Assembly (NCBI RefSeq): GCF_001676385.1
Contig: NZ_LYVJ01000009.1
Location: 62,001-126,000, forward strand
DNA: 64,000 bases
Reading direction: 5' to 3'
DNA from: Stenotrophomonas maltophilia
Lineage (GTDB): Bacteria; Pseudomonadota; Gammaproteobacteria; Xanthomonadales; Xanthomonadaceae
A program made the position numbers and the translations under genes. The notes under the pieces are model-generated. The model searched no databases. It was not told where the DNA came from and worked only from the letters and a program-made list of their open reading frames with translations. Below are positions 17,852 to 25,925 of the stretch, piece after piece; the first letter of the stretch is position 1; each line of letters begins with the position of its first letter.

Positions 17852-18105
17852 ATGATGACGACGGCCATGCCTGAAATCAGGTTCAACATCAGAATTGCGC
17901 GAACCAAACTACGCGAAGCGAACGCGTAGACCGCGGTTGTAACATGGATTGGAAAAGAGGCCATCGTGGCAAAGAGCGAAGCATCGGCAGCGCCCCAAGG
18001 CAGAATACGAGCAACCGCTGCAGAACAAACTCCTGCCACTGCATAGCCACCCACCAATGCGACAAGCCCGCGCACGATCACCTCGCTATCCGATCCCGGC
18101 TTCAC
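17833..18105 (-). CDS. DUF3649-family membrane protein
   Basis: The first gene of the iron operon. I choose a GTG start at 18105 because GGGAGACGA lies just upstream; a longer frame to an ATG at 18213 would run through the Fur-box-like site. The 90-residue product has three membrane helices (RGLVALVGGYAVAGVCSAAV, then FPIHVTTAVYAFA, then LMLNLISGMAVVIIWI), the plan of DUF3649 proteins, which occur with PepSY and DUF3325 in siderophore-receptor operons. Its function is unknown. The stop overlaps the PepSY start by 19 bases. Confidence 0.72.
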   Translation of the reverse strand: MKPGSDSEVIVRGLVALVGGYAVAGVCSAAVARILPWGAADASLFATMASFPIHVTTAVYAFASRSLVRAILMLNLISGMAVVIIWISAK

Positions 18106-18170
18106 TTCTCGTCTCCCATAAGCGTCGCACCAAATCGCCATAGAGCGCGGGCACCAAGCCAGCGGCAAAT

Positions 18171-18189
18171 ACAAATGGCAATCATTACC
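18171..18189 (-). promoter_or_regulatory. Fur-box-like operator
   Basis: The minus strand reads GGTAATGATTGCCATTTGT, which agrees at 13 of 19 positions with the Fur box GATAATGATTATCATTATC, including the TAATGATT core. It lies 66 bases upstream of the chosen start of the iron operon, and a second AATGATAG half-like string follows at about 18198-18205. Iron repression by Fur is therefore probable. Confidence 0.5.
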
Positions 18190-18205
18190 GTTAAGGCAAT
18201 GATAG

Positions 18206-18897
18206 ACGGCCAAATGGCATGTATCGGCACGGAACGAGGAACTTTACTGTTTCCCTAAAGGGAACAATTCTCGCCACAACAAGGCGATCTCCTAGGGAGC
18301 AACGTCAGAAACCCCCAATGACCTCAACTCCACCATTGAACGCGACCACCCAGTCCACAGTGCAATGGCTCACAACCGCCTATTCAGCACACTCGACGGT
18401 ATGTGCCCGCCACTGGGTAGCGTGTCAATGTACAAATCCAATAGAAGACGGCCTAACGTGGGCGTGCTTTGGGAGGGAGACGAGCGACGGCAGCAATCTG
18501 CTATCGCTAAGCCATAGCAGCACTCGCAATAATCCTAGAAGTAAATTCTAAGCATGAGGCTGAGCGCAATCGTAGATACTCGCCCGTACACCCGCGAAAG
18601 CCCCCCCCAAACCTGGTCACCAGTGACGCCGTCCAATAATGCTAAAGGCCTCACTCTCATGGGGGTGAAGGAAAGCCAGACACTGAGAACCTCGATCTCT
18701 ATTCTTATAATCCACACCAACCATGTAAGGCTTGCGGTAAGAAGAGCAAAGGATTATATGATCAGGTGGATTACTGTCGTCGCGCTCGGACTCAGCGTGG
18801 CAAGGTCAGGACCATCGCGCTGAAGCATCTGGATCGCTAGTTCAACGTGCCATGCCCACATGCAGTGGAACGACGAGATCAAATGTATCCCTGCCCA
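18206..18897. other. 690-base stretch without a supported gene
   Basis: Between the Fur-like site and the next possible gene the sequence becomes lower in GC. Short frames occur on both strands, but none has a domain or a good start. This is where the lower-GC block that extends to about 31 kb begins. Confidence 0.35.
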
Positions 18898-19311
18898 TTA
18901 GAGTTGGGCGCGCCTGAATTGGCGTTGAAACCGCAATCTTGCCAGATGGTTGACTGAGATAGACAAGGGCGGAGCACGCCAAGTGAGTGCCGCAGGCACA
19001 TGACGAAGGCGCAAGCAGTAGTGAAACCAGCTCACCTGCTCCAGCACTCTACTTTCCGAAGGACCAAAGACCATCCGCAGTATTACATGAAACGGTAATT
19101 GTTGTGACAATGGATTAACAGAGGACTTGACCAGTTGCCCTCGCACGCGCAGATCAGGCTCGGACCTATCTAGCCGGAGGTACATGACACCGAACTCGAC
19201 CACATCGAGATACTCCACTAGCCCAAGCATCGTAGCTAAGCGAGACTCATCTCCAACAGAAAGGAAACGGCGCCTTTGACTTTCAGGACCACAGGCACTT
19301 ACAAAAGCCAA
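18898..19311 (-). CDS. hypothetical protein (doubtful)
   Basis: An open frame of 137 codons with a central hydrophobic stretch (VVEFGVMYLRL) and a basic C-terminus. It has no recognisable domain, no clear Shine-Dalgarno sequence and no conserved neighbour arrangement. It is followed on the same strand by nothing and preceded by the Nudix gene 52 bases away. It could be a real orphan gene or random open sequence. Confidence 0.3.
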   Translation of the reverse strand: MAFVSACGPESQRRRFLSVGDESRLATMLGLVEYLDVVEFGVMYLRLDRSEPDLRVRGQLVKSSVNPLSQQLPFHVILRMVFGPSESRVLEQVSWFHYCLRLRHVPAALTWRAPPLSISVNHLARLRFQRQFRRAQL

Positions 19312-19363
19312 TACAGCTCAAGGTGCAACTCGCTCATAGCTCACGCACATCAAATTCCTTCAA

Positions 19364-19774
19364 TCAAGGCCGGAATCCACCGAGAACAAAACTCCGAAAA
19401 GGGGTAAACAGTGGCTCCGGGAGATCATCCCAGCTGAACCAACGCCATTCATAGCACTTATCCCGCTCCATGAGCGCGACCTCACCCTCAAAGTGACGCG
19501 CAACTAAAAATAGCGTGACATAGTGACGATCAATGTCGGAAAGAACATCATTTGTATATGGACCAGACTCGACCGACAACAATCTCAAACCGGTTTCCTC
19601 TTCAACCTCGCGCATCGCACAGGAAAGAACATCCTCACCATACTCGAGGTGGCCACCAGGTGGACCCCACTCACCAGAACCATGCGAACCGCGCCGCAGC
19701 CCCAAGAGGACGCTGTGCCCTCTACAGACAAGCACCCCCACGCCGACTTGAACACGCCTTTCTTCAAGCATCAA
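19364..19774 (-). CDS. Nudix hydrolase
   Basis: The 136-residue protein has a complete Nudix box: GHLEYGEDVLSCAMREVEEE followed by TGL (residues 41-63). The acidic REVEEE residues bind Mg2+ and catalyse attack on a nucleoside diphosphate linked to a moiety X. It resembles cytosolic dNTP/nucleotide-sugar Nudix proteins such as the MutT/NUDT15 type, with a WGPPGG lead-in that contacts the base. The specific substrate is not predictable. The gene stands alone in the lower-GC block, with no operon partner on its strand apart from the doubtful frame downstream. Housecleaning of damaged nucleotides would suit the stress theme of the island. Confidence 0.92.
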   Translation of the reverse strand: MMLEERRVQVGVGVLVCRGHSVLLGLRRGSHGSGEWGPPGGHLEYGEDVLSCAMREVEEETGLRLLSVESGPYTNDVLSDIDRHYVTLFLVARHFEGEVALMERDKCYEWRWFSWDDLPEPLFTPFRSFVLGGFRP

Positions 19775-20229
19775 ACTACTCCAAACAACCCAACACCGAA
19801 CCTATATCGATCATTGTCAAGCAAGCCGATGCGCTCGCGATCAGTCGGTATCATACTCGCACGGGATTGCGCCATACGGGCAGCATAGGTCAACACTCTG
19901 TTTCACAGAATGCACGCCACACACCATGACGTCTGCACTATAACTAGACGCCTCTTCGACCGGGTCATGTCGCTACACCACCACCAACGGAATGGATAGC
20001 CAAACTCGGCACTGCAGTTAGATCAGCTGTACTACAGAGTCCGACGCAGCGCCTATTGCCCAATTTACACGCAGGTGATCTTTGGCAAATGAAAGGGCTT
20101 CTACAGGAAGATCTCGGGTGCATCGAAGGGCGATCTCAAATGGTGCCCACACCTTCAATACATCAGCCTGAGACCCAAGAGTAAATCTAGACCCTCCATA
20201 AAGGCGGGCCATCAACACGAGATTAGCAT
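19775..20229. other. 455-base stretch without a supported gene
   Basis: A minus-strand frame at 20018-20218 (66 codons) reads like protein but has no good start or known domain, so I do not call it. The stretch must contain the divergent promoters of the Nudix and SDR genes; no operator is obvious. Confidence 0.35.
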
Positions 20230-21240
20230 GTGATCACCCCACAGGAACCTTTAAATTCTGGCTACGACGCGCATAGCACATCCATGGATGTCGCTAGAGG
20301 CATCAACCTCACTGGCAAGCTAGCAATCGTGACAGGTGGCTACGCGGGCCTCGGACTCGAGACTGCTCGAACGCTGGCGTCAGCTGGCGCACGAGTGATA
20401 GTCCCCGCCCGCGACATCTCCAGAGCGAAGCAAGCCATCGCTAACGTTGGCGCATGCATTGAAGTGCAGCCGATGGATCTGACCGACCCAGATTCCATTC
20501 GACATTTCTCCAGGAAGTTGGTGCAGTCAGGCCTTGCGCTCCACATCCTCATTAACAATGCAGGAATAATGGCATCCCCTGACCTCGTGCGAGACAACAG
20601 GGGAAACGAGCTTCAGCTCTCAACAAACCACCTTGGCCACTTCCAGCTTACCCTTGAACTATGGCAAGCACTGCGGCGCGCAGAGGGTGCGCGAGTAGTG
20701 TCCGTGTCTTCCATGGGCCATCGACTGGCCGATATTGACTACGATGACATCAATTTTAAGCACCGTGAGTACGATGGCTGGCTAGCCTATGGGCAATCCA
20801 AGACGGCAAACATACTCTTCGCAACTGAGCTTGATCGAAGGGGAATTCACTTTGGAATCCGGTCCTTCTCATTACACCCCGGAGGAATTGTCACAGGCCT
20901 TGCAAAGCACATCCCAACGGAGCAATTGATCGCGTCAGGAAACATGACTTCCGATGGCACGCCCGTTATTGATCCAAGCCGAGACATGAAGTCTATCCCA
21001 CAGGGTGCCGCAACACACGTATGGTGTGCGGCGCATCCCGCTCTTTGCGGAAGAGGAGGTGTATTCTGTGTAAATTCCGATATTGCAGAGGTCGAGCCCA
21101 CCTCAAATGACACGACGAACGCCGCTCCCAGCCGGAAAAACTACGGCGTCGCACCATACGCTATTGACAGCAGCTCAGCACAGCGGCTGTGGGCTTTGAG
21201 CGAAGCACTTACAGAGACCCAGGCTCCGGATGGCATCTAG
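20230..21240 (+). CDS. short-chain dehydrogenase/reductase, retinol-dehydrogenase-like
   Basis: A 336-residue classical SDR. Cofactor motif TGGYAGLGLE (residues 35-44), LINNAGIMA (about 108-116), structural SVSSMGHRL with the catalytic Ser, and the catalytic pair in WLAYGQSKTA (Tyr and Lys) are all in place. Arg in VPARD after the second strand suggests NADP(H). The extended C-terminus with an HPGGIVTGL turn is usual for RDH/WW-oxidoreductase-like SDRs. The GTG start is chosen because family members share the 30-residue lead before the Rossmann fold. It is followed 38 bases later by a response-regulator gene on the same strand. The substrate, probably a hydrophobic alcohol or ketone, is unknown. 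Confidence 0.9.
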   Translation: MITPQEPLNSGYDAHSTSMDVARGINLTGKLAIVTGGYAGLGLETARTLASAGARVIVPARDISRAKQAIANVGACIEVQPMDLTDPDSIRHFSRKLVQSGLALHILINNAGIMASPDLVRDNRGNELQLSTNHLGHFQLTLELWQALRRAEGARVVSVSSMGHRLADIDYDDINFKHREYDGWLAYGQSKTANILFATELDRRGIHFGIRSFSLHPGGIVTGLAKHIPTEQLIASGNMTSDGTPVIDPSRDMKSIPQGAATHVWCAAHPALCGRGGVFCVNSDIAEVEPTSNDTTNAAPSRKNYGVAPYAIDSSSAQRLWALSEALTETQAPDGI

Positions 21241-21278
21241 GACAAGAGAATTGAGAATATCCATATTCCTCACTTCCC

Positions 21279-21995
21279 ATGATTAGACACTCCGAGTCTT
21301 ACTTCCTTCCAGAAGTCCTAGTCGTGGAAGATGATGCCATATACCGCGAGCGGGTCCTTATTCCGCAGCTAGCCGACCATGGCTTCATCCCCTCTGGGGT
21401 TGGCAGCGCGCAAGACTTCCTGACCAGAATTTCCGGGGCCACGCCGCCCCCTCTAATCGTCTTGGATATAGGACTCCCAGATGGCGACGGCTTCGTACTC
21501 ACAGATTTATTACGCGAACTGCAGCCTGATATCGGAATCATACTACTCACGGGCCATGTAAACCTGGAGGATCAGATTCGCATTTTGCGCCGAAGCGCGG
21601 ACGCATATCTGACCAAGCCAGTAGAAGTCTCTCTACTGGCTGCAACACTTCATAGCGTCCTAAGACGAGTCCAACATCTGCAGCCATTTGCCCCTCCCTC
21701 GGGACGGACATGGCGAGTTAGTGACGACGGCTGGCTACTGTCATGCCCTGCGGGAAACAGAATTGCCCTCACAAGAACGGAGCGGCTTCTATTGCACTGT
21801 CTTGCACGCTCCCCAGGGCGCGTTGTAACTCGAGAACAGCTTATCGGATCACTGACGGACAACATCCATGATTATGATCCTCATCGCCTGGAATCCCTTC
21901 TGCACCGCCTCAGGCGGAAAGTTCGCAGCGCATCGGGACGCGCACTCCCCCTTAGGTCCGTGCAAGGCGAAGGCTATATACTAGATTTCTTATAG
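21279..21995 (+). CDS. OmpR-type two-component response regulator
   Basis: The 238-residue protein has a receiver domain (residues 12-125) with the acidic pair E17 D18 D19, phospho-acceptor Asp63 in VLDIGLPDGDG, Thr91 in LLTGH and Lys113 in LTKPVE. A winged-helix effector domain follows (about 140-236; ALTRTERLLLHCLARSPGRV and SVQGEGYIL). The upstream SDR is 38 bases away. The next gene, a histidine kinase on the opposite strand, ends 59 bases beyond, so the pair is convergent rather than an operon. They are probably still partners, because no other kinase or regulator is nearby. The adhesin-protease pair just beyond is a plausible target. Confidence 0.92.
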   Translation: MIRHSESYFLPEVLVVEDDAIYRERVLIPQLADHGFIPSGVGSAQDFLTRISGATPPPLIVLDIGLPDGDGFVLTDLLRELQPDIGIILLTGHVNLEDQIRILRRSADAYLTKPVEVSLLAATLHSVLRRVQHLQPFAPPSGRTWRVSDDGWLLSCPAGNRIALTRTERLLLHCLARSPGRVVTREQLIGSLTDNIHDYDPHRLESLLHRLRRKVRSASGRALPLRSVQGEGYILDFL

Positions 21996-22054
21996 CCCCC
22001 CCCCTAGCTCCATCAAACCATTAATATAAATACCAAAGCCGCTGAAAGTCCAAA

Positions 22055-23500
22055 CTAATAAATATTCAAATCCCCCTTGCGCGCCCGCGGAAATGAAATT
22101 TCGATCGAAGTTCCATGCCCATGCTCAGTGCGCACCTTAAGCTCCCCACCCGCAGAAATAGTAAGTGAATGCACCGCGGTCAAACCCAGACCTGTCCCTG
22201 ATCCCGCAGGCTTAGTCGTGAAGAATGGCTCCAGCGCTTGGGTAGCCACATCATCACTCATACCGAGACCGGTATCCGTCATTATAATACAAACAGCACC
22301 AACACCCTCATCAACTGTCACCTCCAAAGTAAATACCCCCCCATCAGGCATGGCGTCCCGCGCGTTTGAAGCGACATTTAACAATGACAACTCAAACTGT
22401 GATCTATCAAGATAGACACAGCAGTCCTGATCCACTGAAACAAACTCGTAAATAACCGCTCCACCTAGCACCTGCTTTAATAGAGGCCGCAACCAGTCAA
22501 TTGCCTCGCGAACATCAAATATCTCAGGATTCATATTTTCCTTCCGACTAAACCTCAGAAGTCGGCCTGCCAGCTCCACACCAGTCCGCGATGCCCGCTC
22601 AATATGCATTAAGGCGCTGTACATTTCTTTAGAAGATTCAGTCAGACTATTACCCGGATCGTCGATGAGATGACGAACCTCTGCCAACCCGATGACAGCA
22701 GCCAGTACATTATTGAAATCATGAGCAGCCTTGCTCACCACTTTTCCAGCAAGCTCAAGCTTCTGAGCGTGCAGCAGTTCCGCTTGCGCCCGCTCCCGCG
22801 CCTGCATCTCTATCTGCAACCTGCGCCGCCCCTCCTCTGACTCCACCAGACTCTCACGAAGCGCAGTAACACAACGGTCAATTACTAGCACAATAACGGA
22901 ATAGGCAAACACAGTCGAAGGAATAAAGTGGAGAGAATCCTTCACTGCGCCGCCGTCAACGTGCGGACTACGCACATCGACGATGAATCCTGCTCCGAAG
23001 ATAAGCATGATAGCGATGAATGAGCGCCACAGCGCAGTTCGGCCGAGCGCCAGCCCACTAAGTATGAGAGCAAGCATCTGAGATGTTTGATCAACCATGT
23101 GCGCTTGAAAACCTAGCGACAGGTAGCCGACTAACAGCCCTCCGAGCAACGCAGTCAGATACAGTACTATCGCACCGCGGAAGCGCCCCCTTCTGACCAT
23201 AACGAAGGCACCAAGCGCAAGAACTGCAATCACCATATCCGCAACCATTACTCTCGTCCAGGCATCGGATACGGGCAAGCGTGCCCAATGCCAAGCCCAG
23301 TTCACGGGGAGGGAGAATGCACTGAATAGCAATAGGCCCTGAATTACTGGGGCGTTACGGCTGTCGAGCGCGTCCTTGATAGGCGCCCCACGCAACCATG
23401 TCATTAGACGATTCTTCATGGAAGGAAGAGCAAGAAGGCTCAGCAAGCAGAGATGAACATCGACGCGCCGCCGTCGGTGAGAATGTGGTGAGTTTTTCAT
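22055..23500 (-). CDS. membrane-bound sensor histidine kinase
   Basis: A 481-residue kinase with about five or six N-terminal membrane helices (residues 50-205), a coiled-coil linker (215-250), a HisKA-like phospho-acceptor region with His260 in KAAHDFNNVLAAVIG, and an HATPase domain (N box near 372-381 SLLNVASNAR, G1 DTGLGM at 409, G2 GSGTGLGL at 433). The HDFNN-type H box is characteristic of kinases related to hybrid and phytochrome-like sensors. There is no periplasmic loop of size, so it probably senses within or near the membrane. An ATG 27 codons downstream is an alternative start; neither has a good Shine-Dalgarno sequence. It is convergent with the OmpR-type regulator and divergent from the adhesin gene. 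Confidence 0.92.
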   Translation of the reverse strand: MKNSPHSHRRRRVDVHLCLLSLLALPSMKNRLMTWLRGAPIKDALDSRNAPVIQGLLLFSAFSLPVNWAWHWARLPVSDAWTRVMVADMVIAVLALGAFVMVRRGRFRGAIVLYLTALLGGLLVGYLSLGFQAHMVDQTSQMLALILSGLALGRTALWRSFIAIMLIFGAGFIVDVRSPHVDGGAVKDSLHFIPSTVFAYSVIVLVIDRCVTALRESLVESEEGRRRLQIEMQARERAQAELLHAQKLELAGKVVSKAAHDFNNVLAAVIGLAEVRHLIDDPGNSLTESSKEMYSALMHIERASRTGVELAGRLLRFSRKENMNPEIFDVREAIDWLRPLLKQVLGGAVIYEFVSVDQDCCVYLDRSQFELSLLNVASNARDAMPDGGVFTLEVTVDEGVGAVCIIMTDTGLGMSDDVATQALEPFFTTKPAGSGTGLGLTAVHSLTISAGGELKVRTEHGHGTSIEISFPRARKGDLNIY

Positions 23501-23692
23501 GAGTTACACGTGCGTGACATGGTGTTGTACGGAACATACCGTTTCCATCTTCGCGCCATCGACCTTTGCCTTCCATGCGCGATGTATGTATGTCCGTTGT
23601 AGAAATGCCCGACGGTGTTGAAGACAGATTCTCCTCCTCAGTCTGATTTTCAGCTAGCCACAACCCAGCCTCCAGAGACCAAATTCGCGCAC

Positions 23693-25873
23693 ATGAAAGA
23701 ACTCCGCAAACGCTATCCACCCCATAGCCGACATGGCATGACCAAGTACCCGCGGTTAGCATTAGCTGCAGCCCTTGCGTCGCTTCCATTGATCGCTCAC
23801 AGCGCCCCCCCACCTGTGCCGCCAACCCAGTCACGCTACCCGACCGATTCCACGCAGGGATCTCAGAGCGGAAAGACCAACAGGAAGGCATCGTCACAGT
23901 CACCGCAAGTCATGGCGATTGATTCCGATCACTTCCAATCAATTGGCACTGATGATGGCTCTGACTCCGCCCACGCAGAAGGACTCAATGCCCTAGCTGT
24001 CGGAGCGTCTGCACTAACCCTTGGAGAGAACGGAACGGCCCTGGGAGCTGGAGCTACGGTTCTGGCAGATGAAGGAACCGCAGTTGGAGCAATGAGCATC
24101 GCGGTTGGAGCAGGGGCAACATCCATGGGATATGCCGCTACCGCCGTGGGTACCTTCAGTACCGCCATTGGTTATGGGGCTAACACTAACGGATATGCAG
24201 CCGTCGCACTTGGTCAGAATGTCAGTGCAAACGGAGACGGATCCCAAGCAATCGGCGCGGATGCAACCATTAATGGCGTCACCTATACGACCAGAGCAGA
24301 TGGTGCACTATCAACTGCAATAGGATCCGGAGCTGCGTCCAGCGGGATTTTCGCAACAGCACTTGGCCCGGCCGCCAACGCATCGGGCGACAGCAGCCTA
24401 GCCATTGGAGCCCTGAGTGAAGCAACACAGTTTGTCTCCGTCGCTGTAGGCCCTAAGGCCAAAGCACATGGACTCTATTCGACGGCCTTAGGCCCAGGAA
24501 CTTGGGCACGAGGAATCAGCTCAGTCGCTGTGGGCGAACTAGCCCGCGCCGAGCAGGAATTCACAACCGCACTGGGCAACGGTAGCTACGCAGACCTCGC
24601 GCAATCTACCGCAGTAGGCAATTTCGCGCACGCCTACGGGTTCCAGTCCATCGCCCTTGGAAGTGCGGCGAGGGCCCAGAGCGATAGATCCATCGCGGTT
24701 GGCTATCAGGCTTTCACGTGGGGGGAAGGAACAATTTCTATGGGCAACGGCGCCCAGACTGGAGGAGACCGCCCTAACGAGAATCCCCCCCCTCCCCCCG
24801 AGGAATGCGACGACCCAGAAGGCTGCGCATCGCCCTGGAGATACGATGGACCCGAACTCCCTCGATTTGCGGTAGCAATTGGCGAGAGCGCACAGTCCTT
24901 CGGGAATGGCAGCATTGCACTCGGGCACCATGCAATCACACTCGCCGACAGCAGTGTCGCTTTGGGTGCAGGATCACTTGCGGACAGAGCAAATACAATC
25001 GCGGTTGGCGCAGACCGAGCGTGGATGCGTTCAGATGGGACTTACGTAGAGCCCTTCTACCGTCAGATAACAGGATTAGCAGATGGCGAGCTAGAGCACG
25101 ACGCCGCCAACATTCAACAACTCCAGCAGCTTGCCAACGCACTAGGCGGTGGCTCGACCATCCTGATGGGGCAACTTCAACTTCCTTCATATAGCGTGCA
25201 AGGCTTTGAATACTCGAACGTTGGGGAAGCGTTCGCCGCGGTGGATGGCCGTCTCTCGCAGCTACAAGGGGAGCTGGACAATCTACCCAAACCACCAGGC
25301 TCTTCCCCTCCTTCCGGGGAAGAGCCTGGAACTCCCCCTCCCCAGTACAGTGGAGTTGCCTATGACGGTGAGGACAAAAGCACGATATCTCTTGGGGGCG
25401 AACACGGCACGCAGATTCGCAACGTTGCAGCTGGAACAAATGGAGATCACGCCGTGAACAAGTCTCAGATGGACGCAGCTGACGGCGCAACACTCCGTAG
25501 TGCCAACCATTACACGGACGAGGTAAGCGCACGCACACTTCGCTCCGCGAATAGCTATACAGATCGTCAAATTCAATTGCTTGACGATCGCTTCAACGAT
25601 CTGACCAAGGACGTCCAGAATCGCCTGTCCATGCAGGACAAGCGAATGAACCGACTGGGAGCGATGAGCTCCGCGATGATGAGTATGTCAATCAATGCCG
25701 CAGGTGGTCGCACTGAAAATGGCCGAGTCGCAATCGGCGCAGGATTTCAGAGTGGAGAGAGCGCCGTCTCAGTTGGCTATGCCAAGTCCTTCGGACGCGC
25801 ATCATTCAGCCTGGGAGGCAGCTTCAGTGGAGATGATAAATCCGCCGGAATCGGCCTGGGTATAGACCTGTAA
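23693..25873 (+). CDS. trimeric autotransporter adhesin (YadA-like)
   Basis: A 726-residue surface adhesin (type Vc). The start at 23693 gives an extended signal peptide (MKELRKRYPPHSRHGMTKYP, followed by the hydrophobic run LALAAALASLPLIAHSA). The passenger is built of YadA-head 14-residue repeats (motifs such as SIAVGAGATSMGYAATAVG, TAIGYGA, SVAVGELARA) from about residue 95 to 360. A proline/acidic insert (ENPPPPPEECDD) and a second group of head repeats follow, then a short coiled-coil stalk (QMDAADGATLRSANHYTDEV). The C-terminal membrane anchor spans about 75 residues (MSMSINAAGGRTENGRVAIG to GIGLGIDL). It is 53 bases upstream of a subtilase gene. A poly-C tract in the coding region could allow phase variation. 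Confidence 0.93.
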   Translation: MKELRKRYPPHSRHGMTKYPRLALAAALASLPLIAHSAPPPVPPTQSRYPTDSTQGSQSGKTNRKASSQSPQVMAIDSDHFQSIGTDDGSDSAHAEGLNALAVGASALTLGENGTALGAGATVLADEGTAVGAMSIAVGAGATSMGYAATAVGTFSTAIGYGANTNGYAAVALGQNVSANGDGSQAIGADATINGVTYTTRADGALSTAIGSGAASSGIFATALGPAANASGDSSLAIGALSEATQFVSVAVGPKAKAHGLYSTALGPGTWARGISSVAVGELARAEQEFTTALGNGSYADLAQSTAVGNFAHAYGFQSIALGSAARAQSDRSIAVGYQAFTWGEGTISMGNGAQTGGDRPNENPPPPPEECDDPEGCASPWRYDGPELPRFAVAIGESAQSFGNGSIALGHHAITLADSSVALGAGSLADRANTIAVGADRAWMRSDGTYVEPFYRQITGLADGELEHDAANIQQLQQLANALGGGSTILMGQLQLPSYSVQGFEYSNVGEAFAAVDGRLSQLQGELDNLPKPPGSSPPSGEEPGTPPPQYSGVAYDGEDKSTISLGGEHGTQIRNVAAGTNGDHAVNKSQMDAADGATLRSANHYTDEVSARTLRSANSYTDRQIQLLDDRFNDLTKDVQNRLSMQDKRMNRLGAMSSAMMSMSINAAGGRTENGRVAIGAGFQSGESAVSVGYAKSFGRASFSLGGSFSGDDKSAGIGLGIDL
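24785..24799 (+). repeat. C8-T-C6 tract inside the adhesin gene
   Basis: Eight C, one T and six C encode the central proline run of the adhesin. Slippage in the C8 part would shift the frame and remove the membrane anchor. Other C9-C10 tracts occur outside genes in this block (about 21996 and 28713), so C-runs are a local habit and contingency function is only a possibility. Confidence 0.5.
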
Positions 25874-25925
25874 GTCGTTAACTACAAGTCTCACCCCATC
25901 CTCAACACACCAATTCAGAATCAAC

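Noticed and set aside
18535..18823. Overlapping frames on both strands in the gap after the iron operon
   Set aside because: Neither has a ribosome binding site or a domain; the stretch was scanned for a transposase fragment and none was found.
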